A stretch of 16,492 nt of DNA from the NCBI GenBank assembly GCA_026392135.1, contig JAPLCR010000215.1:1-16492 (forward strand), given 5' to 3'. A program made the position numbers and the translations under genes. Numbering within the stretch: the stretch's first letter is position 1; every line of letters starts with the position of its first letter. Source of the stretch: Armatimonadota bacterium (GTDB lineage Bacteria; Armatimonadota; Chthonomonadetes; Chthonomonadales; Chthonomonadaceae). The notes under the pieces are model-generated. The model saw only the letters and a program-made list of their open reading frames with translations. It was not told where the DNA came from and made no database searches. Positions 6,800 through 12,816 of this stretch are shown here, piece after piece.

Positions 6800-7102
6800 T
6801 CAGGGGGTGGCTTGCGGGGTCTCTTCCGCGTCTCGCTCGCGGAGAGAGGTCGCTACATCCAGTAGCGCGCTTCCCTCCGCCCAGTTTTGCGCTATCTCCT
6901 TGCGGAGAAACTCCGCGTCGGCGCGTGTCAACCTATCGGCGGCCACAATGGGGTCGCCTCCTGCGAGAAACAGAATCACCTTATGGCGCGGCTCTTCGCC
7001 GGACGCCAGTATCTGCGGTCTCTCTTCCCCGCACTTCTTGAGCGCGACAAAAGCGACATGATTGGCGTTCACCAACACGCCGTTGTATGTCGTTATGAGC
7101 AT
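6800..7102 (-). CDS. Unknown 100-aa protein, first gene of the minus-strand operon
   Basis: ATG 7102 follows AAAGGAG at good spacing. The product begins with an N-terminal beta-rich part (MLITTYNGVLVNANHVAFVAL) and a central GGDPIVAADRLTRADAEFL. It resembles small plasmid hypothetical proteins with a short barrel-like fold, but no function is assigned. It is the gene nearest the divergent promoter region, and the 225-aa gene follows after 14 nt. Confidence 0.72.
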   Translation of the reverse strand: MLITTYNGVLVNANHVAFVALKKCGEERPQILASGEEPRHKVILFLAGGDPIVAADRLTRADAEFLRKEIAQNWAEGSALLDVATSLRERDAEETPQATP

Positions 7103-7461
7103 ACGTTCACTCTCCTTTCTAAAAACTCTCTTCTACCCATAATGAAGCGCGCCCTTTCAGGGGCGGCGTTTGTCTAACAAGCGGGGTTTTAGCAGGAGAG
7201 AGCGGAGAGGGGAACGCAAATCGGGAAAGTGATGTCAAGCGTTGGAGGAGGGGCGGGAGGGAAGTGATGTTGTCTTGGGACGGCGACACGATTTCGGCGT
7301 CAGGATTGCGTTGCGGCGTTCGGCAGGATACGGATCGTGACATCATTTAAGGAAGATAGGGACGGAAACTCTGTACGTCCAGCCAACGGAACGCTAAAAA
7401 TTGAAAAGCCGGATCCATGAGGGGTTCGTCAAGTAGTAATGTTTTTCAGGAGGGTTCCGTT
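7103..7461. other. Divergent intergenic region between two operons
   Basis: About 360 bases hold no credible gene. The region must contain the promoter of the minus-strand operon and that of the mobilization cluster. On the minus strand TTGACA occurs at 7239-7234, but I see no matching -10 box. TGATGTCA (7230-7237) and its reverse complement TGACATCA (7338-7345) form a spaced inverted pair, and GTGATGT recurs at 7264. A small GC hairpin CGCCC/GGGCG lies at 7150-7165. As the region precedes mobC and the relaxase it is the natural place for that system's oriT. Confidence 0.5.
7144..7155 (+). other. oriT: Possible oriT nic region
   Basis: GAAGCGCGCCCT matches 10 of 12 bases of the TAAGTGCGCCCT nic core that I recall for RSF1010/MOBQ-type oriTs. 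It lies in the intergenic region before the mobC-relaxase operon. No clear inverted repeat precedes it, as would be expected, so this is only a candidate. Confidence 0.25.
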
Positions 7462-7827
7462 GTGACCGAAGACAGTTCAGAGGGGAGCGTTCTCGCTCGC
7501 CATTTCTCGTATCGCATTCCTATTCGCATGACCGCCGAGGAGCGGAGCGTCATTGGCAAGAGCGCCTACGCACTCAATCGCTCGATCTCCCGCTACCTAG
7601 TCGAACTCGCCATAAAGGGGCCGACTTTCGTACCGGAGGAGAGGGCGCGTTTACGGCTTCTGCTCTCGCTGTTTCGAGAGGCGCAGAGCGAACTGCAAGG
7701 GCTGCTGAGGCTCTCTCTGTTCGCGGAGGCGACGCAGGGCAAGGCGGAGGTCTGCCACAGGGTCAATGAGGCGATTCGACTGTTGGCTACGTTGACCGAA
7801 CAGTTGGAGAGGAGGTTGCATGGATAG
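7462..7827 (+). CDS. mobC: MobC-like relaxosome accessory protein
   Basis: I chose GTG 7462 because AGGAGGG stands exactly 7 nt upstream; an earlier ATG at 7417 has no ribosome binding site. The 121-aa protein has a ribbon-helix-helix-like core in residues ~18-50 (YRIPIRMTAEERSVIG, then SAYALNRSISRYLVELAIKG), followed by a long helical, charged C-terminus. This is the layout of MobC proteins, which bind oriT and help the relaxase open the nic site. It overlaps the relaxase gene by 8 nt, as mobC-mobA pairs often do. Confidence 0.78.
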   Translation: MTEDSSEGSVLARHFSYRIPIRMTAEERSVIGKSAYALNRSISRYLVELAIKGPTFVPEERARLRLLLSLFREAQSELQGLLRLSLFAEATQGKAEVCHRVNEAIRLLATLTEQLERRLHG

Positions 7828-8713
7828 GGGAGGGGCCTTTTGCAAGTTTGTCGTCGGACGCTCCGGCAACTCCTGTCGGCATCTGCGCTACATCTCTCGA
7901 ATCGACGCGGTGCGAGACAGGCTGGAAGGCGTTTTCCTGAAAGACCTTCCGAATGTCATTCAGGAGCGGAAGGACTATCGCGAGATGGTGCAGACACTCT
8001 GTCACTATGCGCGGATGGCGGAGCAGACGGAAGTCATCGCCCATAGATCGCGGGGCGAACCGCGCACGCACTACTGCGTGACGCTCAGTTTCGAGCGAAA
8101 CCTGTCGAGCCCGGATGCGGGAGCGCTGGTCGCCTCGTGGCTAGAGATGGCGTTCCCCAACGCGCGCGGCGCGACGTTCCTGCACCGCAACACGAATCAC
8201 CTCCACGCGCATATTTGGATAGCCGCAAGACAGACGGATGGAACGAAGGTCAACCTGAACGCCCGCGCCTTCCGACAACTTGACGAGATGTGGAACAAAA
8301 TCTACGCCCGCGCTATGGGACAGGACGAACGCGCCTATCTGCTCAAGAAGTGGGAGACCGAACACTACAAACGCTTGAGGCGCGAAGGGAAAATACGGGA
8401 GAAGCTGGAGCGCGCCGCGCAACACTGGCGTCCGGCGCAGTTTACCGAACGGGAGCGCAAGCGATTAGGAGCCGACTATGAGCGTGACGAAAGCGGAGCT
8501 GGAAGAGATAAACCGGAGACTTCAGGAGGCGATTCGCAGGTTGGAAGCGGAGAACCGGGAACTTCTGGCAGACAATCGTCACCTGAGCATGCGGCTCTTG
8601 CAGTGCAACGGGCAGTTGAAGATTCTGAGCGCGCGGTATCGGAGACTCGCGAACTATGTGAAGAGGTTGAGAGCCTGGCTGACCGCGAACGAGAGATAGA
8701 CAGGGAGAGATAG
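7820..8713 (+). CDS. HUH relaxase (MobP/MobQ-like), compact
   Basis: Motif III is plain: His122, Asn126, His127, His129, His131 in HRNTNHLHAHIWI, the metal-binding histidines of HUH relaxases. The likely catalytic tyrosine is Tyr24 in RHLRYISR. The relaxase fold covers residues 1 to ~215. The remaining ~80 residues are Ser/Glu/Arg-rich and look unlike a folded domain. The protein is 297 aa, short compared with plasmid MobA proteins that add a primase or helicase. The start ATG overlaps mobC and is preceded by GAGGAGG. Its stop overlaps the coupling-protein start by one base. The role is to nick oriT, stay bound to the 5' end and lead the strand through the transfer channel. Whether it is MOBP or MOBQ cannot be settled by eye. 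Confidence 0.88.
   Translation: MDRGGAFCKFVVGRSGNSCRHLRYISRIDAVRDRLEGVFLKDLPNVIQERKDYREMVQTLCHYARMAEQTEVIAHRSRGEPRTHYCVTLSFERNLSSPDAGALVASWLEMAFPNARGATFLHRNTNHLHAHIWIAARQTDGTKVNLNARAFRQLDEMWNKIYARAMGQDERAYLLKKWETEHYKRLRREGKIREKLERAAQHWRPAQFTERERKRLGADYERDESGAGRDKPETSGGDSQVGSGEPGTSGRQSSPEHAALAVQRAVEDSERAVSETRELCEEVESLADREREIDRER
8478..8699 (+). CDS. Coiled-coil protein overprinted in the relaxase 3' end
   Basis: A 73-aa frame runs wholly inside the relaxase gene in another frame. Its ATG has GGAG six bases upstream. The product is an almost continuous heptad helix (LEEINRRLQEAIRRLEAENR, then RELLADNRHLSMRLL) followed by a basic helix. In this stretch third-position G/C is clearly higher in this frame than in the relaxase frame, by reading the codons one by one. 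The relaxase frame here encodes only a low-complexity tail. Overlapping small mob genes are known from RSF1010 (mobA/mobB) and ColE1 (mobA with mobB/mobD), so a relaxosome accessory role is plausible but inferred. Confidence 0.6.
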   Translation: MSVTKAELEEINRRLQEAIRRLEAENRELLADNRHLSMRLLQCNGQLKILSARYRRLANYVKRLRAWLTANER

Positions 8714-10383
8714 TGTGGAGACTGTTCGCCCTGTTGAGCGCCGTAGGCACAGGCGTTGGAGCCTGGCGTCTGGCGCAAACTCTGGAACCTGCCATGGAAT
8801 ATCGACTCTTGCTCTCGCTCTGCGGGGTAGCGACCATTTACTTGACTCGGAAGGCGTTGTCCCGGCAATCTCCTTCTCGTTCTCATGGTAGCGCGGGTTT
8901 CGCCCGCCCTACGGAGGTTGCAGAGTTGCTGTTTCCTGTTCGGGAGCCGCTTCCCTTCGCGAGCGTGTTACTGGGCAAGCTAGGGAGCGACCTAACGGCT
9001 CTACCGCCTCCCTATACAGGACAACACGGCATTATCGTTGGAGGAAGCGGCGCGGGAAAGTCCTTTGGATTCTTTCTGCCTAACATGGCGCTAGCGAAAG
9101 GCGTCTCCTGCATCGTCACCGACCCCAAGTCCGAAATATGGCGGTACACGTCGGGCTTCCATGCCTCGACCCGCTTTGCGCCTAACGAACCGGAGGAGAG
9201 CGGTTGCTTTAACTGGATACCCCTTTGTCGGGACGCAAGGATGGCGTCTCTCTGCGCCCGAGCGATTGTGGAAGCGGGAGCGACGGAACGACAGGAGGCG
9301 CCCTGGCCCGATCTGGAAGCCGCCTTTCTCGCGGCATTGTTTTCCCACGCCTCCGTTCTCCCTGTTCCGACGCCGCTCACGGCGTACAACCTGCTGACGC
9401 GGACGGAACCCGCGAAACTGATGGGAATGTTCTTGACTTCGCCCTCCATTGTCGCCAGAGAGCAGGCGGTTATCTTCGAGCAGACCCATGAGCGGATGCG
9501 GGGAAGCATTACCCCCGTGCTGGCGGCGAAACTCCAGTTCCTGCGAGACCCCGAAGTGGCGCGGTTTACCTCCGCGAACTTCGCCGCCCCCGACTTCGGC
9601 AGACTGCGTATTTCGCCGGAAGCCTTCTACTGGTGCGTGAGAGAGCAGGACATTGCGCTTCTGCGCCCCTTGAGTTCGCTCTTCTTTACGGTGCTGCTGG
9701 AGCAGATTGCTGGCGAGAAGGCGAGTGCGACGCAAGCGGTTCCAGTGCATCTCTATTTGGACGAGTTCGCCAACATAGGGATATTGCCCCACTACGAGAC
9801 GACCATCTCTCTGGCGCGGGGGAGGGGACTCTCTCTCTGGCACGGCGTACAGAGCCTTTCGCAACTGGAGGCGCTGTACGGCAAGCCGAACGCGCAGACC
9901 ATCTTGACCAACTGCGCGACAAAGATAGCGTTGGGCGGTCTGGATGTGGAGACCGCCGACTATTTCAGCCGGACGCTGGGGGAGGGAACCGCCATCGTGC
10001 CGAGGCGAACGTGGCAGAAAAAGCGTTTTGCGTTGGTCTCCACAACCACAAGCGATACGACAATGGAACACGCTCGCCCGTTACTCACAGCAGACGAGGT
10101 GAGGCGAATTGGGAGCGACAAGGCGCTGGTGATAGCGGGCAATCGCCGCCCTCTGCTTCTGGACAGGATTGTATATACAGAAGCCCCCAAGATGGCTTCC
10201 ACGACTCCGCTTGGCCCCGCTAGAACCCTGCCCGTCGAACTACCGACTCTAACCGGCGCGCCTGTGGTTTCTTCCGAGCCGCCCCCGCTACCTTCTGAGT
10301 TCAAATCGGATAGACCGCGCAAGTCCGCCCGCAAGTCACGGAAAACGGCAAGTACGACCGTTATCCAAAAGCCTACTTTTTGA
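8713..10383 (+). CDS. VirD4/TraG type IV coupling protein (T4CP)
   Basis: The product has 556 aa. Two N-terminal transmembrane segments (about 3-21 and 30-46) anchor it in the inner membrane. Walker A GGSGAGKS lies at 110-117, followed by CIVTDPKSEIW, typical of T4CPs ('DPKGE'). Walker B VHLYLDEFANIG starts at 345. Then come GRGLSLWHGVQSLSQLEALYG and TNCATKIALGG, also conserved in the VirD4/TraG family. The C-terminal ~60 residues are proline- and lysine-rich. The GTG start overlaps the relaxase stop by one base (TAGTG), with AGGGAG upstream. T4CPs are hexameric ATPases that deliver the relaxase-DNA complex to the secretion channel. No other channel genes lie in this window. Confidence 0.94.
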   Translation: MWRLFALLSAVGTGVGAWRLAQTLEPAMEYRLLLSLCGVATIYLTRKALSRQSPSRSHGSAGFARPTEVAELLFPVREPLPFASVLLGKLGSDLTALPPPYTGQHGIIVGGSGAGKSFGFFLPNMALAKGVSCIVTDPKSEIWRYTSGFHASTRFAPNEPEESGCFNWIPLCRDARMASLCARAIVEAGATERQEAPWPDLEAAFLAALFSHASVLPVPTPLTAYNLLTRTEPAKLMGMFLTSPSIVAREQAVIFEQTHERMRGSITPVLAAKLQFLRDPEVARFTSANFAAPDFGRLRISPEAFYWCVREQDIALLRPLSSLFFTVLLEQIAGEKASATQAVPVHLYLDEFANIGILPHYETTISLARGRGLSLWHGVQSLSQLEALYGKPNAQTILTNCATKIALGGLDVETADYFSRTLGEGTAIVPRRTWQKKRFALVSTTTSDTTMEHARPLLTADEVRRIGSDKALVIAGNRRPLLLDRIVYTEAPKMASTTPLGPARTLPVELPTLTGAPVVSSEPPPLPSEFKSDRPRKSARKSRKTASTTVIQKPTF

Positions 10384-10533
10384 GAAATGACGAACCCTGG
10401 TTAGTCTGGCTCATAGTTTCTCCCGCTAACGCGGAGTATCGGCGGTAGTTTCGCTGATAGCGTATTTTCGTTGGGTAAGAAGAGGTAATTGGAAGGTAGA
10501 CGACTATTCCAGACGACCCCTAAGACCGTTAAA

Positions 10534-10559
10534 GGCTCCAGAGACATGACTCCAGAGCC
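10534..10559. terminator. Hairpin between convergent genes, possible bidirectional terminator
   Basis: GGCTC (10534-10538) pairs with GAGCC (10555-10559), and after a 2-nt internal loop GAG pairs with CTC around a 6-nt loop. It lies between the T4CP stop and the converging DUF6573-like gene. No strong T-run follows on either strand (TTT only on the minus side). The rest of 10384-10533 shows no gene. Confidence 0.4.
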
Positions 10560-10575
10560 GCGCCGATGATGGTTT

Positions 10576-10968
10576 CTAATCTTCGTCGGGACGCATGAGG
10601 GTTATCACGGGTTCCGCCTCGTCTCCTGGACCACAGACCAGCTTTACCGTGTAGAATTTCCTCTGTCCTACGTGCATGACGATCTGATAGCGCAGAGTGT
10701 CCGACGCTTCGTTGCTTCTGCGAATGGCGATATAGCCCATCCAAAGAACGTCCCAGAGTCGCCCCTCGCCATCTTGAGACCATTGGCTAGAGGGAATCCT
10801 CTTGACGTCCTCCCAGAGAGCGCGAGTGACTGCAACGGGATACCGGAATCCCGCCTGTTTTGCGATGTTCGTAACATCAACCAGAACCCCATCTTTTAGT
10901 GCCTCTTTTCGGCTGTAGGCGAATATCGCCTCGCCCTCTAGGAACGGATTTTTATTTTCGTTTGTCAT
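10576..10968 (-). CDS. DUF6573-like plasmid protein, 130 aa
   Basis: The N-terminal half reads GEAIFAYSRKEALKDGVLVDVT, then AKQAGFRYPVAVTRALWEDV (about 12-54). This matches the pattern I know from DUF6573 proteins on plasmids ('SYTRAQAI.DGVLVDV...A..AGF..PVA.T..VW'). The family has no established function. The start ATG 10968 follows AAGGAGA at short spacing. A strong promoter with a dyad lies 36 nt upstream (11004-11032), giving a leader of about 30 nt. It is probably a single-gene transcript. Confidence 0.78.
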   Translation of the reverse strand: MTNENKNPFLEGEAIFAYSRKEALKDGVLVDVTNIAKQAGFRYPVAVTRALWEDVKRIPSSQWSQDGEGRLWDVLWMGYIAIRRSNEASDTLRYQIVMHVGQRKFYTVKLVCGPGDEAEPVITLMRPDED

Positions 10969-11003
10969 ATTCTCCTTGGTCTGTAAAAGTAAACTGTACC
11001 TAT

Positions 11004-11032
11004 CTTATACGGAATAGTTAGGCAGAAGTCAA
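11004..11032 (-). promoter_or_regulatory. Dyad promoter, copy 1
   Basis: On the minus strand, TTGACT (11032-11027), a 17-nt spacer, and TATAAG (11009-11004). The spacer sequence CCTAACTATTCCG is shared with copies 2 and 3. The dyad half-sites are CTTATAC (11004-11010) and GCAGAAG (11022-11028), the least symmetrical of the three. It drives the DUF6573-like gene. Confidence 0.82.
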
Positions 11033-11039
11033 GAGAAAT

Positions 11040-11384
11040 CTAAGAAATATTATTCGGGTCGAACCCCTCCTCTTGAAGCGCGTTCACCAAAAGCGCATCT
11101 ATCGTTCCGCCGTCTAGCCGACCCAGATCGCCATTGAGGAGACCGCGCAAGCCGGAGCTAATCGCCACCCATTCCGAACCTAAGACGCCATCCTTACCGA
11201 TGCCGCTCTCCCAACGGCTCTGTACCGCATCTGCATAGCGGAGCCAGCCGGAGAGCATTTCAACGAGCGCCCGTTCATAGCCCGGTCTCGGACACTGAAC
11301 AGCGTCGCGGTGTCTCTCCTTCCATCCGTTATCGCTAACGCCTTTCGGGGTTGCGGTTAATCGGTCTCTATAATTCGCTTTCAT
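11040..11384 (-). CDS. Unknown 114-aa plasmid protein
   Basis: The product contains YERALVEMLSGWLRYADAVQ, then SRWESGIGKDGVLGSEW, LRGLLNGDLGRLDGGTIDALL and EEGFDPNN. Short plasmid proteins with the same 'SR..SGIG.DGVLG..W' and 'LLNG.LGRLDGG..D' elements seem familiar, but I know no function. It is mainly helical and soluble. The start ATG 11384 has only a weak ribosome binding site (GGTGA). Its promoter is dyad copy 2. It is followed by copy 1, so it may end before the DUF6573-like gene's own promoter. Confidence 0.72.
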   Translation of the reverse strand: MKANYRDRLTATPKGVSDNGWKERHRDAVQCPRPGYERALVEMLSGWLRYADAVQSRWESGIGKDGVLGSEWVAISSGLRGLLNGDLGRLDGGTIDALLVNALQEEGFDPNNIS

Positions 11385-11416
11385 ATCATTTCACCATAAA
11401 GATAAACAATGCCTAT

Positions 11417-11445
11417 CTTATACGGAATAGTTAGGTGTAAGTCAA
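11417..11445 (-). promoter_or_regulatory. Dyad promoter, copy 2
   Basis: On the minus strand, TTGACT (11445-11440), a 17-nt spacer, and TATAAG (11422-11417). The dyad CTTATAC-N11-GTGTAAG has 6 of 7 matching half-site pairs. It fires toward the 114-aa gene and lies between it and the divergent ribbon-helix-helix gene. Confidence 0.83.
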
Positions 11446-11457
11446 GGGAATATGGGG

Positions 11458-11485
11458 TATCTTATGCAGAATAGTTCCTTGGTAT
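11458..11485. promoter_or_regulatory. Degenerate fourth copy of the dyad element
   Basis: TATCTTATGCAGAATAGTT matches the first part of copy 2 at 17 of 19 bases, but the other half-site and the -35 box are missing. It lies 44 bp from copy 2 and directly upstream of the ribosome binding site of the 63-aa gene on the + strand, where a bound protein could block that gene. Confidence 0.55.
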
Positions 11486-11505
11486 TGAGGGAGGAATATG
11501 TTAGC

Positions 11506-11697
11506 ATGAGCCAGATGGAAACCCGCGAAACGAAGACACGAAAGAAGCCCGGCCCGGTGCCTGGCGCGCCCACCCGAAAGTACAATGTCCTCCTCGAAGA
11601 GGAACTCGGAGAGTGGGCAAAGCGACAGCCCGGAGGACTTTCCGAACTTGTCCGCCGACTGATAAGAGAAGAGAGACAGCGCAAAGAGGCAGAGTAG
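11506..11697 (+). CDS. Ribbon-helix-helix-like small DNA-binding protein, 63 aa
   Basis: The ATG 11506 is preceded by GAGGGAGGA (10-nt spacer). After a basic, proline-rich N-terminal tail (TRKKPGPVPGAPTRK) comes a strand KYNVLLEEELGEWAKRQPGG and a helix LSELVRRLIREERQR, the pattern of short CopG/RHH-type proteins. It is the only + strand gene in the 10.4-12.4 kb block. It is flanked by the dyad promoter elements, so it may be their repressor and control itself. That link is inferred. A + strand promoter could not be picked out with confidence. Confidence 0.7.
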   Translation: MSQMETRETKTRKKPGPVPGAPTRKYNVLLEEELGEWAKRQPGGLSELVRRLIREERQRKEAE

Positions 11698-11743
11698 CCT
11701 CTTCGCTTGTCACGTACTCGCTTGTCCTGCTTCGCTCCCATAC

Positions 11744-12319
11744 TCAACGTTCTTCGTTACTATCGAACGTATCAATGACGCTGTTTTCCAACTCCTTCCC
11801 GTTCCGGCAAACATAGGAACCGGCGAACCCCATCCTCTCCTCGTGGTAGGTTATCGAAAAGGTCAGGAGAGGGAATTGCTTCGAAACTTCGCGAAAGCCA
11901 GGGCATGGGCAATTCCACGCGCCGTCAAAAAAGTAGACCAGAGAGTTCAGGCTTTCTGCGTCGTCCAATCCCGCGCACAGTTCCGTATGGCAGTCTCCCC
12001 ATTTCGACCCCCAGAAGGCGCAGCGCCAGTCATTCGCGCTGGATGCGCCGTAGCGACGCGCCAGCGTTTTCCGCTCCTCCAGAGAAAGGTCTATGCGTTT
12101 TCCATCTCGCTGCGCCCTGCTATAGATGTCTATCCATGCGCCATCTTCCGCTCGGTGGTAGCCTGTTAAAATACCCTCTAATGCTTGAGGCACCGGATAG
12201 TAGGACGCGAGAATCTCAAGATAGGGCTTGTCCGGATTTCTATTTACTCCCTCTCGAAACCGGATGAGCTCTTCCGCGGGTCCCGTTATCGTCAGTTCAC
12301 AATCACACCAGTTCGGCAT
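11744..12319 (-). CDS. YubB/Api92-like ferredoxin-fold protein
   Basis: The start MPNWCDCELTITGP, the motif FWGSKWGDC at 102-110 and a late FDGAWNCPCPGF segment are typical of the DUF1281/Api92-like (YubB) family seen on plasmids and phages. Its 191 aa fit the family size. The N-terminus forms a predicted ferredoxin-like fold; no enzymatic role is known to me. The ATG 12319 follows GAGGATAT, and dyad promoter copy 3 lies 68 nt upstream. It converges on the 63-aa gene with a 46-nt gap that has no clear terminator. Confidence 0.85.
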   Translation of the reverse strand: MPNWCDCELTITGPAEELIRFREGVNRNPDKPYLEILASYYPVPQALEGILTGYHRAEDGAWIDIYSRAQRDGKRIDLSLEERKTLARRYGASSANDWRCAFWGSKWGDCHTELCAGLDDAESLNSLVYFFDGAWNCPCPGFREVSKQFPLLTFSITYHEERMGFAGSYVCRNGKELENSVIDTFDSNEER

Positions 12320-12386
12320 ATATCCTCGTCAATAATATAAAATTCAAAGTTCGCTTCTAACCGTGGAACTTGCAACGCATACCAAT

Positions 12387-12415
12387 CTTATACGGAATAA
12401 TTAGGTATAAGTCAA
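12387..12415 (-). promoter_or_regulatory. Dyad promoter, copy 3 (perfect dyad)
   Basis: On the minus strand, TTGACT (12415-12410), a 17-nt spacer, and TATAAG (12392-12387). The half-sites CTTATAC (12387-12393) and GTATAAG (12405-12411) are perfect inverted repeats 11 bp apart. Two A/T tracts (TTTTTTAGG on the + strand at 12430 and 12450, 20 bp apart) lie upstream of the -35 box and may act as an UP element. It drives the YubB-like gene. Confidence 0.85.
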
Positions 12416-12489
12416 TAGGGTAAATGGAGTTTTTTAGGCAGCCCCATTCTTTTTTAGGAAAGACAAGGCAGCATAAATTCTGCAGATGG

Positions 12490-12536
12490 AATCTCAGAAT
12501 ACAGACCATCGTCATGGACGGACAGATTCTGAGATT
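12490..12536. repeat. Nested stem-loop, 11-bp outer arms
   Basis: AATCTCAGAAT (12490-12500) and ATTCTGAGATT (12526-12536) are perfect complements around a 25-nt loop. The loop itself holds CCAT/ATGG (12506-12517) around CGTC. It lies upstream of the MobF transfer cluster and directly before AGGAG of a possible 45-aa gene. It is a candidate oriT arm of the MobF system or a leader control element. Confidence 0.75.
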
Positions 12537-12549
12537 AGGAGATACAACC

Positions 12550-12687
12550 ATGAAGAGAAGCGCAGTAGCCGCTCTACCTTTCAGACCACCGCACTATGTA
12601 TTCTTCTCTCCTACGCCATCGAGCACTACTGAAAAATGTCTATCTCTTCGCGAACTACTGGAAACCATTCTGAGTTGGATTGCGTAA
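12550..12687 (+). CDS. Possible 45-aa protein of unknown function
   Basis: ATG 12550 follows AGGAG with an 8-nt spacer, which is the main reason to list it. The product begins MKRSAVAALPFRPPHYVFF and ends with a helix LSLRELLETILSWIA. Nothing is recognised in it. The frame is open further upstream but without start signals. It could be a chance frame between the stem-loop and the accessory gene. The following 129 nt (12688-12816) carry no clear gene. Confidence 0.35.
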   Translation: MKRSAVAALPFRPPHYVFFSPTPSSTTEKCLSLRELLETILSWIA

Positions 12688-12816
12688 TATTTTCAAGGAC
12701 AGAAATTTCCTTCACACCTGATGCACCGATTTGTGCACAAAATCCCTTTCCGCAATCTCAAATACTCCGTTTACAATGGGCGGGATCGAACCCACAGGAA
12801 AGAGGGGCGTTCAGAG

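Noticed and set aside
7417..7461. ATG 7417 as mobC start
   Set aside because: No ribosome binding site; GTG 7462 has AGGAGGG at the ideal distance.
9091..10071. 326-aa open frame opposite the coupling-protein gene
   Set aside because: It is antisense to a clear VirD4/TraG gene with all motifs; long antisense frames are expected in GC-rich coding DNA.
9633..10223. 196-aa open frame in another frame of the coupling-protein gene
   Set aside because: No start signals and low-complexity product; it covers the Walker B region of the real gene.
12784..12800. T-arm-like sequence of a tRNA on the minus strand (GTGGGTTCGATCC)
   Set aside because: The arm does not pair cleanly and no anticodon or D arm with cloverleaf spacing lies upstream on that strand.
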